Below, piece by piece: positions 1-13,279 of a DNA stretch of 64,000 bases (position 1 is the stretch's first letter; each line of letters begins with the position of its first letter). Source of the stretch: Sipunculus nudus (lineage: Eukaryota; Annelida; Sipuncula; Golfingiida; Sipunculidae); contig CM049309.1 of the NCBI GenBank assembly GCA_026874595.1, positions 44,905,079 through 44,969,078 of the forward strand, in the 5' to 3' direction. Below the pieces are notes generated by a model, which worked only from the letters and a program-made list of their open reading frames with translations, did no database searches and was not told the DNA's origin. Made by a program: the position numbers and the translations under genes.

Positions 1-720
1 ACTTTGCAGCTATAGGGATCCACCTGTGGTGGTTGGGAGATTGCAGATAGAAGACCACTCCACTCTTTCATCCTAGTTTGAAAGTAAACATAGAAGCGCA
101 GGCATAAAGCACGGGAGCTTCCACAGACACCCAAGGCGGGTGGGCGTCCGTCTTGCCCTATGATGCTTGTAAGGCGATAGTCAAGTGAAATGGACTTTGA
201 ATAGCCCTGGTTGCCTTCAGCGTCTTGTGCTGTTCCAGTATTACTCAAGACGGATGCTTCAGAAACTCGACACCTTGTCCGACGAGGCGCCAACATCAAG
301 ACTGAAGGGAACGCAGGATTTTTTCTTTGAAGTCGACAGTTGCAGCCAAGTGGCTTTTAGTAGCGGAGTCACTCTCCTGTCACTGGAGTAAGTCATCACG
401 TCCCCGCTTTCTCTTGTCCCGGCGCTCAACGGACGACCCTCCTCAACCGACTTGACATCGTACACTTTGAAGCGGCCACATTGTCTTGAGAGCGCGCCAA
501 CTTTGAAAAGCGAAATTAGAGCAATAAGAAGGGATATTAGTCACGGTCCGTACCTGTTTCCGGGCTGTCTGAGAATTCACGAGATCTGTCCCCGTGTGTG
601 TCGTGAGGTGGCTACCCCGACCCCCGTCGAGAGGCTCTACTGATGGGGTCACCCCCCGGGGCTGGACCTCTGTCAGTTTTAAGCCCAAGTCATTAGTTAC
701 CAAATGTCAAAAATAGCGCC
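1..720. other. Complex-sequence island, no recognised gene
   Basis: Balanced base composition with several short overlapping open frames on both strands (longest 86 codons, minus strand, 443-703). None resembles a known protein and none has flanking splice sites that make a convincing exon. Could be regulatory DNA or the edge of an upstream feature. Confidence 0.3.
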
Positions 721-782
721 ATAATATATGTGGAACTTGACTCTTACCCGCTAGACCGTTATAATAAATGTCGAACTTGACT
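721..782. repeat. Two-copy direct repeat, 40-base spacing
   Basis: ATAATATATGTGGAACTTGA at 721-740 recurs as ATAATAAATGTCGAACTTGA at 761-780, with CT after each copy. Two mismatches in 22 bases. The sequence between the copies is not repeated. Confidence 0.7.
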
Positions 783-2099
783 ACACCAGACAACGCCCGA
801 TTTCTAATACACAGCCTGAAATGTAACGTTAAAGATAAAAAAAATAGTTTTGTAGATAATTCCATGCAAGCATGGTTTCTTTTCAATATTTGATTTATGT
901 CTTATATATATATATATATAACCACGATACTATGATCGTTTATAGCTATCCTTAAATCAGGGGAAACACGAGTTTCGTTTATCAAATAAAAAACTAAAAA
1001 CACTTCCAATATCAAAATCAGTTGACACACGCGTAATTGTATATACATTTACTGAAAAGAAGGAAATGTTCATGCATTTTAACAATTTATCATAGCCAAC
1101 GAAATTGACATCACTGGTTATAAAATTTTTGCCTTATTCGTACTGTGTGATGAATGTGAAATATTTATTGAAGTCTGTAACCCATATATTCCGTTATGTT
1201 TGTGAAGTCGTGGGCACGCAGTGACCAACTCCATATATCACAAATGTTAATATTTACTTTACCTCAGCACAGAGACGTTTGTTAATGGCTGCATGAGAGA
1301 CCTGTACTATCGATTATTTTTATTGATTATACGCTCCTTAAGCTGAAAGAAACCCATGCAGGGTTCACATGCATGCATGGGATGATAGAATGATATATTA
1401 TATGGGATACAATCTTCACATTTATGTCATGCAGCTAGTGTATATATGCATGCTGAACCGAACCTCCTTGCATTTAGAAAATGGCACCTAATTATAGATT
1501 CGTTCCTTCGATAGTTTGCAAGCCGGACAAAACGCGTATATGAACAAAAGTATTCCGATATAATAAAGTGATAATGTATAGAAAATGGTATAGAAGAATG
1601 AAATACCGGGAAATATTACCTGGTATATATAAAAATGGTGAAGATTTTGAATATACTTTCTAATTGAATGATGTTCTACAGAACATAGTATATACAAGAT
1701 GGGACAAGACTAGTTTGTAGTATATTTTTTAAGTGCCATTTACATCTTCTAAACACGTTAGCACATGGTGAAATTTAAATTGATAAAGGAATTACACTCT
1801 TATAAAAGCCTGTCAGTATGTATATACAATTGTATCCATGGCAAGTCATTTTATATATGTCTATGTAATCATGCATGAGGATTATATGGTACAGTATTTC
1901 CATGAAATGATAGACCAGTAGGCAATGATAGACAATAAATGCTGTATGCATGGGATTTGACATCGTCCTTATATATAATCTCCATCAATAAATAAATATA
2001 ATTTTTTTGAGTCTGTCTTATTCAAGTTAACATTTTGACTTTGTGGAAAAAAATATAATGGTATATGCATGTGCTGGCATTCCGCAGGCTGCATATATG

Positions 2100-2137
<38 letters not shown>

Positions 2138-2866
2138 ACATATGATATTGCCCGAAAACCTGGACTGTATATATACTCTTTAACCTGTATGCATGCATTG
2201 TGCTTGTGATTTCTCGGGATTAAGTATTATATAAAGTGCCAAGTCTTCAACTGTCATTTTAAAGCCTGAATATCCAACATTTAGTCATAAAAACAATCCA
2301 GTGCAGAAGAAAATACGATGATATTTCTTCTATAAGTGGTAATAATGTAACATTTTGATTATTTTCCTGTAATTTTATGATATATTCTTGGTATAAATAC
2401 ATGAACTATAGAAACTGTCCACGCATGTTCCGTTTATATATTGCATGACTACAGTTCAGGCTATATGGATATTTAAAACGGATATACTAACAGTTTTATG
2501 ACCATTCATTGCAAGGTATCTCCGCATAATTATTAGTTCATGATTTTAATTGTTTTCGACAGACATTTTATAATCAAATAAATATTTCCAAATGTTTAAC
2601 ATTTCCTTATAGGAGAGTAAAGAATTATTTAATTGTGTGCCGAGATTACACAATAAAGGACTGGACGTACTCTCTCTCTATATATATCGACTTGATTTTT
2701 GTCTGCTTTTTTTTCATGTCGTTTTATGGAACATGTTCACAGACAAACTCCATGGCATGTGCCCAAAACACATATTTTCATAATCTTGCCCCATACATGT
2801 ATATCTCATATATTTTATCTAAATAAAAATTATTTTTGGTCGCGTGCTCACGCATGCATCAGTTTT
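783..2866. other. AT-rich non-coding stretch
   Basis: Low-complexity AT-rich DNA with short (TA)n tracts at about 902-920 and 2103-2132 and many CATGCATG strings. Only chance open frames with Ile/Tyr/Phe-rich translations. No gene seen. Confidence 0.6.
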
Positions 2867-2990
2867 TCTCGTGCGCTCCCGATAGTTAGAACGCGATATA
2901 TCTCGTGCACCCGCAATGGTATCTTGTTCCAACGCGATATTATCTCGTGCGTATGCACGCGATAATTATCTCGTGCGCACGCGATATATC
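2867..2990. repeat. TCTCGTGC / CGCGATA repeat cluster
   Basis: Four degenerate units begin TCTCGTGC and end CGCGATA, spaced about 22-42 bases. The last two are near-palindromic (GTGCGCAC core). The unit CGCGATAATTATCTCGTGCG reads similarly on both strands. CpG density is far above the neighbourhood. Resembles a short interspersed palindromic repeat family or the terminal part of a mobile element; the family identity cannot be fixed by eye. Confidence 0.6.
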
Positions 2991-3371
2991 AACAATTTTC
3001 TTCTTGTGTACACGTTCTATTCGTATTTTTAACCATGCACTGTAATTTCAAACAGATTTTATAGCCACTATCTTGGTATAACTGCATACGAAAAAAAAAT
3101 CAAAAAGCGACACATAAACTCATCATTTTACGATATATTTTAATTCGTGTCTAATCGTATATATATAATAATTAAATACAGTAATTAGGAAACTATACAC
3201 ATATAATTTAAGAAAGTTAGGGTATCTATATTTGAAGTCCGTTGGGTAAATATATGTATTCATATATATATTATATATTTAAAATATATAATTATTTGTG
3301 TTTAGGATTTTTGTATTATATTTAGGTCGCACACTTAAAGCATGCCATCTCAAAGGAAGTACTGAAAATAC

Positions 3372-3425
3372 TGAGATGGGTTTTATATTCGCGACGTTTA
3401 ATTTTCGCGACTTTCCCCTTTTCAT
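3372..3425. repeat. TTCGCGA-type dispersed repeat fragment
   Basis: GGGTTTTATATTCGCGAC, then ATTTTCGCGACTTTCCCC. The same vocabulary in the opposite orientation appears at 42955-43005, suggesting copies of one dispersed family. Fragmentary. Confidence 0.45.
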
Positions 3426-4447
3426 TGTTTCGGGGTTCCATTTTTATATATGGACATATATATATATTCCATCTATATGTATACCACCTGGAAACCTATA
3501 TATACAGTGTATATATTGAAAAAAAAGGATTATTTCTTTATCAACCGGACACGAACATGGCAGTCTTTATTTATAGATACTTGAAACATCACTCTTTGAC
3601 ATTCAGGTCCCTTAAATGTTGATTAAGGCACAATTTCAGTATTCAACCCTCCCTCCATTGGCATTTCCGTCAAACTTTCTTTTTTCAGAAACCCATGCAT
3701 GCATGCATTATCGGGCTGCGTGATATCAGATCTACAAAATTAGTTTTATTTTACCGACAACAAACGACCGTCACTAATGACTTCCCGCCATTCCTGGTTT
3801 GCGTGTGAAAACTTTAAGTAATTAAGATCGTCAGCGTACCCCATCAACACCTGAGCGCCCGATGTCTGCGCATGCGTGTACGTAACCACTAATGGATGAG
3901 GTAAACCACCAAGATGACGCCTCATCACGCCTTATACGAGCTCGGCGTGTTCTGTACCATCTCTTGCTTCCAGCTATATTTCAATATGGCATCCGGTCTC
4001 CGCCTTAGTTTCGTACATCAGTGACGTATATTTATATCATACGATACTGTGCTCATGAGGTAGACGAACCTGCATGTATTAATTATAGTGATGATTACTA
4101 TATATAGTGATATACTTCCGTACCAAAGTGATGACATGTATTGAATTAATTGCTAGAGTATATCAGCACATCTTAACGATATTCTATAGCGACACCTTAT
4201 CCGACACTGCGGCTGTTAATGTGGATTAAACTTACAAGTGCATTGAATACTAAATTATAATACATAGAAAGTTCCAGGTTGACGACACCTATTGAATCAC
4301 ATGCTTTATACATATCAAGCAATCTTTACGACACCCTGTCTACATATATGTTAATTCTACATAAATGTAAATGTAATGAAAATGTAGGTGTTAATCTAGG
4401 TGAAACTGGTATTACAATTCTAGACAATCTGTATATTATAAGACAAA

Positions 4448-4449
<2 letters not shown>

Positions 4450-4487
<38 letters not shown>

Positions 4488-4496
4488 GAATTTATA
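4450..4496. repeat. (TA)n microsatellite
   Basis: Uninterrupted TA dinucleotide array; open frames across it translate as Tyr-Ile repeats and are not genes. Confidence 0.95.
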
Positions 4497-4967
4497 ATTA
4501 ATGTTGATTAAGTTTATGTGTATTATCATTAGGTGATAATATATATATATACAATGCAGCAATATATATTATATACATTTTCGAAATAACGTGCATGACC
4601 TGTGTTGCAGATATTATAAATTGTGAATGCGAGAATATATGTGTTTTTTTCCCGATTCGAAACTGCGGCCATTCAGTCAGATTCAAATAACAGTTTTAAT
4701 TAATAACTGTATCGATATAAATAGCAATATGTCAGAGTCTATGCATTGTCATTAATTTATTTGGATTCGAAAAAATATAAATATATGCTATACTGAATAC
4801 CTTTTTAAGCATTAAAATATATATGTATAGGGTTTTACATAACATGCTCTATAGTGTACATCCGATGATAAAAATGCGTGGTATATGACATGGAAAAAAA
4901 ATGAAATTATGTTGTAGTCTAACAAAACAACTATTATGCAACAACGCTTTTCTAACAAGGTGTTTAG

Positions 4968-4968
<1 letters not shown>

Positions 4969-5015
<47 letters not shown>
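4969..5015. repeat. (TA)n microsatellite
   Basis: Uninterrupted TA dinucleotide array of about 47 bases. Confidence 0.95.
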
Positions 5016-5018
<3 letters not shown>

Positions 5019-6097
5019 GCATTGGTGTAAATACTTGCTCACCAAATTAAAAAATAAAGAGAGAAATATTTTATGATATGAAAATGCGCATACCTTTATG
5101 ATTATCCCAATAATAGATGTATATCGGAGTATTATAATGATAACTGCTACCTAAAATGATAATATTTATGGATACATAGAGTTTATTTAATCCAATTAAT
5201 CATTTGCAACAATGTTTGTTCAAAGGCACTGAAGATTTTTTTTTATGGATTCAGTCATAATAATTCATAATCCGTATACTATATATTATATATCTTTAAT
5301 ATATAAAGAAAATTTAATCATGTTGTTCATGAATATTTGTATTTGTTATTTCTGCAAATATAATCACTTTTTTAATTGAATTCTTCATATTAATATAATT
5401 GAATTCAGTTGGTGTTTCAAAGGCCAGTTAAAATAGGAAACCACAGTGCCAGGATATGTTTAAATATATTAGGCAAGTAAATCACCACTGAATTTCTACT
5501 GTCATATTGTGCTTGCATGGATATTATACACGCAGGCATATAGAATAGTGTATTTATCTGACATGCACCCAATAAACAAGTAAACAGAACGCCAGCGGCC
5601 TGCCTTGCTAGATATACAACGTGTCAGCAAGCAGACATATATATACGGGCTCACGTGCCTTATATATATATATATATATGCTCGTGTTGCTGCATATTAA
5701 GTTATTTTTATATATCAGTGTATTTTATTTTACTCTTATTTCATTATACATTTATATATTCATGTTCCTGCAGATCAAATTTATACAATCAATAAATTCA
5801 TTATTTTCAATTGATAATGATAATACGACATATAATTAAACTGATTGATAAAATAATAAATAATAATTAATAAATGTAAATGTACGCACGTGAATTATAT
5901 ATAGATATATATGTGTGTTTGTTTTATATAATTTATATTAGAATATTAGGTGATTAAATAATGAGCATTTTTTATTGTTTTAGGTTTAAAACACCCTGTA
6001 ATATTAGCATAATTAAAATACTGGTTCATTGTGTTTTAGATTGTCTTGTTCATCTTTATACATTACCGTAGTTACTGTTACGATATAGAAGAGTAAA

Positions 6098-6812
6098 GTG
6101 CATGATGTAACACGGATTTTCAACGCTCACAATTCTAAGAAACGAAAAGCAAAACGATTTATATGTATAGTCAAAGCACGCCGTTTTCCTACTAAATTTC
6201 AGATTTATTCTTGTCACAAATTAGAGGTTATAGACTTAGGTCTGTACGGAGCCGCATGGAGACAGTATTTCCACTTCAGGTTACTCGTGTATATATCATC
6301 TTTTAGACAACCAGGCAGACAAGATTCCCTTTGCGAAGCTTTTAAAGCCAGGCGTGGTCAGAACGCTGAGAATATTCTAGGCTGGCATGTATTGACATTA
6401 ATCTGAAGTTGCTGGTTTTGGTGCCCGGGGCCCGTACCGGTCGATGAATACAAGTTACATTTGGTAATGAATCCTTGGGGCGATGCCAGTATGCTGTCGT
6501 GAACTCCCCATCTCACAGCGCGACATCCCATCCGTATACACGCAAAACCAGCACTGCAACTTAACAATAGCATTATCAGGATTTCTTTCATTAATTAGAT
6601 ATATAAATAAGAGCGTGACAGACGGATCTCTGGAAACATCACTATTAGATTGTCTTGGTTTTGTCCAATGTTCAATAGTGTCCGTGCTTTTTTCTAGCTC
6701 GTCTGGATTTTCAGCCTATGGCCTCAAACCAAATCTACAAATGACCCGACATGTTACAATGTTTCAATGTAAAGAGGTCCCTGACCCTCCATTAAGAGTG
6801 ATTTTCTATTAA
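6098..6812. other. Complex-sequence island, unassigned
   Basis: Two plus-strand open frames (6098-6406 from a GTG, 102 codons; 6483-6812 from an ATG, 109 codons) and one minus frame overlap here. Translations resemble no family I know. Base composition is more balanced than the flanks. Possibly an unrecognised exon or regulatory DNA. Confidence 0.25.
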
Positions 6813-7675
6813 ATCTTTGTATGGACCGCTATATGAGAGTTATGCAAAAGCATTACTGTAATTTTTTATCTTACAGAACATATATACGCACAGAACTGCA
6901 TACATGGTCGCAATTTTTTTCCGATTCAAGATCAATATCATATAGTTCAACATCATAATAAATATTTATTTTTATGTCTCAGGTGGTTAGTTCAATTTCA
7001 GTTTGCACTGTTACCAATAAAAAACTCCAAATAATTACTAATTTACAGCTACTTCATTAATCGAGTAAAGAACTGATATAATATTATTAAATTAATTAAA
7101 TTATATCAGTATTACACATGCATAATTATTCATGCACATGCAGCAAATGGATTATTTGACAATTTCAGGTATAACACGCATAAGGGCTTATTGCACACTG
7201 TGAACTGCCAGATTATAAATTTCCGTGTTATATATAGTGTAAGTGTGTGAAGGGGGTTGCAAACTGAATAACTAAATACGAACAAATATTGGACTACAAG
7301 AAATTTATTTTACCATACCCGTTTTTATAATATACATGCTTTAATATTGTCTGATTTGTTACAGACTGACACTGCGGTAGTTTATATCACGTCTGTCTGG
7401 TTTTCATTTAAGTTTCAGTGATGTGGTCAACTATACTTGTATTTGTAGGATTTACAAAATTATATTTATAATATTCTACCATATAAGAACTTTAATTTGT
7501 GCTTGTGTTATCAAGATATATATCTGGAGAACAATATATCTCGAGAACTGTTTTTTACATTTACAGTTAAAAATTCAGCTCTTTAACTATATATTTATTA
7601 TTAAATTTATTGTTGTTGGTATTATTATAATTATAATTATAATTATTACTATATTTTTATTAATAGTAATATAAA

Positions 7676-7676
<1 letters not shown>
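6813..7676. other. AT-rich non-coding stretch
   Basis: AT-rich, no gene seen. The frame at 7423-7674 is Ile-rich and runs into the neighbouring TTA array. Confidence 0.5.

Positions 7677-7743
<67 letters not shown>
7677..7743. repeat. (TTA)n trinucleotide array
   Basis: About 21 consecutive TTA units, preceded by a degenerate ATT/ATA-rich lead-in. Confidence 0.95.
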
Positions 7744-7745
<2 letters not shown>

Positions 7746-7859
7746 AGTTATCAGCATGCATTTCCATTATAAATAGAAGCAGAATAAGTAGTATTCATCA
7801 TCATGATCATCATTAATATCATCGTATGTCACTCTTCTTATCTCCTCTGTATCACCATG

Positions 7860-8060
7860 ACATGCATGTGTGTGAAACTACAGGAGGTGCATGTAAATAC
7901 CAGAGTAATTGAAGTGCGCTGTGTTGACCAAGAGATTATAGGTCACTCATGGCGTGGTCGGGCATACACCGCGTGGTCAGTTGCAGCATTGATTTCAGAC
8001 AACGTGGTCCCAATCCGAGGTCGATTGTCAACACATTCGCATTAGTCACGCTCGACTGAC
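7860..8060. other. Small complex island with three GTGGTC copies
   Basis: Balanced sequence between AT-rich flanks. GCGTGGTC occurs at about 7952 and 7970, and ACGTGGTCCC near 8001. An ATG-started 80-codon frame (7803-8045) covers it but is unlike any family known to me. Candidate regulatory element. Confidence 0.25.
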
Positions 8061-8674
8061 TTTTGAGTTCGCTGATTCATGGCCGTGTAATCATTAAGTA
8101 TGTAAACTCGACACAAATGGAAACCGCTCAAAGACTTTTTATGTAGGGCTCAAATTGCTGATGTGCACTTCAATAAATTTGTTAATTATGCATAAATATG
8201 ACTACAATAGACACTTTATATATATTCTGTCATTGTTTTTATACATTAAGATATATAAGGCACTGAAAGTGAAGTATTAATTTTGAAACATGAGAATCAA
8301 AAGAAAGATGAAATATATCAATTAATGTAGCCAATATAGTCCTTTACATTATAAAGCATTGCTACTGTTTCAGCTATTAATATAGCTCATTACCTCTGTA
8401 ATTGATTTCAAATACGATGTATATGGCTTAAGGTCAATTACGTAGGGTTTATCCAGGTACTTCACTCACTCCGGGTATGAAAATGATTAATGACCAACAA
8501 AGAAGTGGCCGGTGACGACGTCATTATACTGATAACTGCTCAGGTATGCATGCAATGTCAAACTTTTCTTATACAAGTGAGTAACACTATATTATATCAA
8601 TTACATCTCTCGAAAGGTGTCAACATGGAAATATTCATGTTGCCACACTTTATATTAAAGATAAGTAGCTGTTG

Positions 8675-8693
8675 ATATATATATATATATATT

Positions 8694-8761
<68 letters not shown>
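8675..8761. repeat. Long interrupted (TA)n array
   Basis: TA array broken once near 8690-8710 by TTA/AAA steps, then continuous to 8761; further TA tracts follow to about 8840. Confidence 0.95.
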
Positions 8762-8769
<8 letters not shown>

Positions 8770-8840
8770 ACTCTTTATATATATGGAATAAATAAACTGT
8801 TATGTATATATATATTTATATATATATATGTATATAAATA

Positions 8841-9215
8841 TATCTTTCATCAAAATCTGATTTAACAAAAAGTAATACTGAGTTAAAAATATGAAAATAT
8901 ACATAGAAAATAAAAGAATATATTATATAAGGGAGCTTTTGGTATGATTTGTTGTCATGAAATTTAGTGTACAAAATGTTCTATATATATGTTGTTTTGA
9001 TAAGGTTATCTGAATTGATATCTTACTTTAATAATGATAATAATTATTTTTTATTATCATCTTTATCATTGACCATCGACGCTTCTACACTGTCATTATT
9101 ATTATTCTGTTTTTAACGATTTTATTTTGTTGGAGCTAAGCTCCTCCGTTAATTTTTTATGCTATAGTTTAACTAAGCTTATGTACATCGGCAGAATACC
9201 ATATACGGTTTTGGA
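8841..9215. other. AT-rich non-coding stretch
   Basis: AT-rich with ATT/ATC-rich strings; no gene seen. Confidence 0.5.
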
Positions 9216-9487
9216 CTATAGGTGACATGTATAGCACACGCTACCTCTCATGCATTTTATATCCTTGCTTAAACCATGCCCGGTGACTACTGCACCTGTG
9301 GGCAATGGATGTGTAATTAATGGCATTCCTAAGTCATACCCGAAGAACCACAAAAAAGCGCCCTCATTTGTGAGTGAAACACGGCCGTAGGGCTCGGGCT
9401 TCCGATTAAGCCTGCATGCACGCATGCAGAGTCACCATGCATGTGTTGGGGCTGCCCATGAAAAGTCTCATCGCCTAGCCTATAGCC

Positions 9488-9556
9488 CAAACTATACATA
9501 CCCAGGGTATAACATGGGCTAACCTATAGATTATACCCCGGGGTATAATTCGTCCT
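9488..9556 (-). repeat. ATACCCC/GGGGTAT dispersed repeat, copy A
   Basis: Includes the perfect 20-base palindrome ATTATACCCCGGGGTATAAT (9530-9549) and CCCAGGGTATAACATGGGCTA just before it. Read on the minus strand, it aligns over about 50 bases with 10890-10945 (shared TATACCC-GGGGTA, then TAGG-TAGCCC, then GGGTAT). Likely a small non-autonomous element. Confidence 0.6.
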
Positions 9557-10238
9557 ATAGATAGCCCAGTTTATATCCCATTTGGCCAGATACTAACCCC
9601 CGGATGATTTTAATAGCCTTAATTACATTATTGAAGAGGAATGAAGTTTTTACAAAATGACTCATCTATGGTTGGATTTATATTAATTCACGGTCAGCAT
9701 CGAGAGCATAAGTGCATGGATGATATCTAATTCGATAGGTACATATATATATATTTATATAAAAGCGTAGATAAACACATAACTATACGTATACTATATA
9801 CATAATATTATGCCTCTGGAAATATTATCAAGTGATATCAGACTCCTAATTAATTCAAAGCTATATACAACTAATATCTACATTTGAACGAACTCTTGCT
9901 TACAAGAGTAACATGATGTTTAATCTCAAATAGAAGTAAAATGCTAATTTATAATGCAATTTATCATTTGGATATATATTGGTAAAGTTGTAAAAAAATT
10001 AAGCTACCAAAATTTTACTTAGATCGTGACAGTGTGCGGTTTTTGCAACGAGGAATTGATGAAAAAAAAAATAGTTGAATTAAACACACACATATATATA
10101 TATATATATATGTCAGGCCCAATATCCGATCATGATCTACATGCAGACATCCTCGTATGCTTCTTTATATAAAATAATCCTCGAATCAAATCGATTGTTT
10201 ATTTTACTGATTTCCTTAGTTACCGATAAATACCTAGA

Positions 10239-10240
<2 letters not shown>
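9557..10240. other. AT-rich non-coding stretch
   Basis: No gene seen; a short TA tract lies at about 10090-10110. Confidence 0.5.
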
Positions 10241-10325
<85 letters not shown>

Positions 10326-10336
10326 TTATATATATA
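10241..10336. repeat. Compound (TC)n-(TA)n microsatellite
   Basis: About 27 TC units (10241-10295) run directly into TA units to 10336. A C-run followed by CA units lies at about 10373-10394. The open frame across it is a simple-repeat artefact. Confidence 0.95.
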
Positions 10337-10889
10337 GCTTTGTTGGATCGACTGAGGTAAAAAATTGTACTCCCCCCCCCCACACACACACACCACCGGG
10401 ACTGTAAAATAAAATTGTATATATATGTATACAAAAATATATATCTATTCCTAAATACACTTGTAAGTATATAACCTGTCCAGATTTGTACCTAGATTGG
10501 CGTGTTAACTTATTTCTTTCGTTGTTGAAGTTAATGCTAATTTAAGATGTTCTGTTTTTATTTATAGAAAGTATACAGTTAATGGGTGGAAAGTTTTATA
10601 CCGTGTATATATATACACTGAGTTTAGTTTTTAATAAAATGAATACATTTAAAATGTTTGTCTTATTTTTCTGTCGACATGATAAAATCATGTTATTTAT
10701 AATTATATAATATAAAATAATGTATTAATAATATATTAATGTATAAATATGATTAATATTCGTATATTTGGACAACTGCAGACGGACCTGTGCCAAGTTG
10801 AAACCGAATCCCAAGATATTGTGATCTGTATTATAATGCATGGGCCGGTGACGCATGCAGGCCAGAATAGACCTCTTGATTTTAGCCTT

Positions 10890-10942
10890 GACTCTATACC
10901 CGGGGTAATAAATAGGCTAGCCCGGACCATATTCCGGGTATA

Positions 10943-10945
<3 letters not shown>
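10890..10945 (+). repeat. ATACCCC/GGGGTAT dispersed repeat, copy B
   Basis: CTATACCCGGGGTAATAAAT, then AGGCTAGCCCGG, then CCGGGTATAAT. It matches the reverse complement of 9488-9556 with a few small gaps. It abuts the (TA)n array starting at 10946. Confidence 0.6.

Positions 10946-10999
<54 letters not shown>
10946..10999. repeat. (TA)n microsatellite
   Basis: Uninterrupted TA array next to the dispersed repeat copy B. Confidence 0.95.
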
Positions 11000-11000
<1 letters not shown>

Positions 11001-11687
11001 TTTTATATATATATCCTTTTGACCTCATTAAAAAAACAACCGGAAACATCATATCAGCATCCTGTATATATATTTTATGTTAAACAAACCCAGATATCCC
11101 ATATTCATGTAGTATTGCAACATCTCAAGTTTCAATTTTTGTTTTTCAATTAACGTTGGGTCCATGTAGCTATATATAGGCATGCATATATAACCATCTT
11201 CGCAGCATATATCCTAGCTCTGTGTACATGCATGAGTTTAACTGTCATAAATTTGAAATAGACATTAATGTTTTTATATATATATATATTATATATATAT
11301 ATATATACTGTTAATTTATAAATATATATATATATCTGTATATAATTTCCAATTATTATAGAACTATAAAGAGAGTGTCTATCTGAGAAAAAACTGGAAA
11401 GTATGGGGAAACAGTTTAGAAATGCCCGCTTTTTGGTGTCGTGCCCCCATATCTGTGGACGGAGTGCATGGGGAAAAGGGAATTGAGTTACAGAATATCC
11501 CCCCCCCCATTTATATAAATTTTCTTTATTGTGCTAAAATTGAAATCATCATATATTTTCACTATTAATATATTTTAACCAATACGTTATGAAATTTAAA
11601 GCTATGAAGAAAATATAACGAAATTTTTTCCTTTAATTTAGACGGGCGTCTTGCCCATGCACCCTACCCTTAAACTGTAATATATAA

Positions 11688-11734
<47 letters not shown>

Positions 11735-12700
11735 CTTGTTTTTATTATACTGTAGCTACCATGCATGCAAATTTCTTCAGATTTCTATCATTACAACGGC
11801 TTTGACTTCTTTAAAATACTTACACCAATTTATTATAAAACACAAACTTCGCTTTTTGTGAATAATTAGGTATCGTATAAACATCAAAGCGGATAAAATT
11901 TTCAAAACTTAAACTGGCCATATTATCGCTCATTACATATAACATATATATAGTCTTGTTATCATTATATAGTAAATACCCCGGAGACTTTACTTTTTAA
12001 CTTGAAAGTACAGAAATATAAGACTATTTGCATTGACACCGCATATGTCAGATTGCATGAAATGACTGTTTGATTTATAGATTATGAAAGGGGTGATAAG
12101 CTCCACTGCTAAATCTAGGCCAATACCACTTTAAAAGAAGCTCAAGTTCAAAGAGACCTTGAATGCCCGGAGCGACGCATGCATTAACAGGCTCGGAAGT
12201 TTTGTGATCTTCAAACTTGAAATGTGTTCTATATGAGCGATGCTGCATACAGAGTGCGCATGCGCCCAAGTACAGGGTGGTCGTCATTACACCTTTATCT
12301 ATATTCATATATTTATACAGTAGTTTATCCATTTTTTCTATAGATTTTCATTTTTTCCCTTTATATGAATCATCGACTGCCTGCATGATCTCATTTTAAA
12401 TTAGCTTTCAACGTATTCCATCTCACGAGGTATCGATAGAAAGTACAAGTAAATATATACCCCCATAATCAATGTCAGTCAGTACAGGCGTAAATAAAGT
12501 GATGCCTTTGTCACGAACAACAATATACGCTTATGAAGGTACACGTGTTAACACATTTTGCAGAATGTTGGAATATATACGCGATGGTCATTTATATATA
12601 ATTAGTCAGTGCGTGCTTGTGTGGATGAATTTTAAGATTCAGTTTGGCAACTGCATATATATGGTGAAATATATAGTGTATATATACGTAAAGCTCCTTC

Positions 12701-12738
<38 letters not shown>

Positions 12739-13265
12739 AAAAAATATATATTTATATATATGCAAGTGTGTGTGTATATGTTGTTTATGTGTGTGTAGAC
12801 TTTTAAATTCCGAGGTCCACTGCATTGGTTAAATCCATTTAATAAATGTATATAGCCCAAACAGATATTGATGGAAATATACAGGCAATCATGATTTATA
12901 TTGGAAATAACTAATGTAACATGAAGGAGTTTGATTTATTTGATTTATAAAGGCATGCATGAAACTATGACAGAGCTCCATATCAGCATTCATTTTTTAA
13001 AGCACGTTAAAAAAAATTAAAAAATCGGTTTTTATTCTCTGCAGATACCTAAGGAGCATCAACTCATGATTACGGTGACTATTTTTTTAAACATTATAAA
13101 ATATAATACATATTGATGTGAGAGTAGATCTTTCTTTTCAAAGAGAATTTAATGTACTTAAATTAAAAACACGAATTAAATCTATTTCTATTTTGATATA
13201 GGAAAAAAGTTTAATATCTCGTCATACAAATGTATGTTTCACATTTTTTTACAAATCAATGCAGG
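11000..13265. other. AT-rich non-coding stretch
   Basis: TA arrays at about 11275-11308 and 11690-11730, a C-run near 11500-11509, and a (TC)n tract at about 12697-12738. No coding signal; the Ser-Leu and Glu-Arg frames at 12.6-12.8 kb are translations of the TC tract. Confidence 0.6.
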
Positions 13266-13279
13266 TTAAAATATAACTG

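Larger units (their letters stand above)
2991..6090. other. AT-rich non-coding stretch with one complex block
   Basis: Mostly AT-rich DNA with TA arrays listed separately. A more complex block lies at about 3700-4010. A minus-strand frame there (3746-3928) contains MGYADD, superficially like a reverse-transcriptase core, but it has no supporting motifs. No gene seen. Confidence 0.5.

Noticed and set aside
3746-3928. Minus-strand frame with MGYADD, resembling the reverse-transcriptase catalytic box
   Set aside because: Only 60 codons, no other reverse-transcriptase motifs before or after, and no element structure around it.
12592-12860. Glu-Arg-rich frames that look like low-complexity nuclear proteins
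   Set aside because: Translation of a (TC)n tract on the minus strand.
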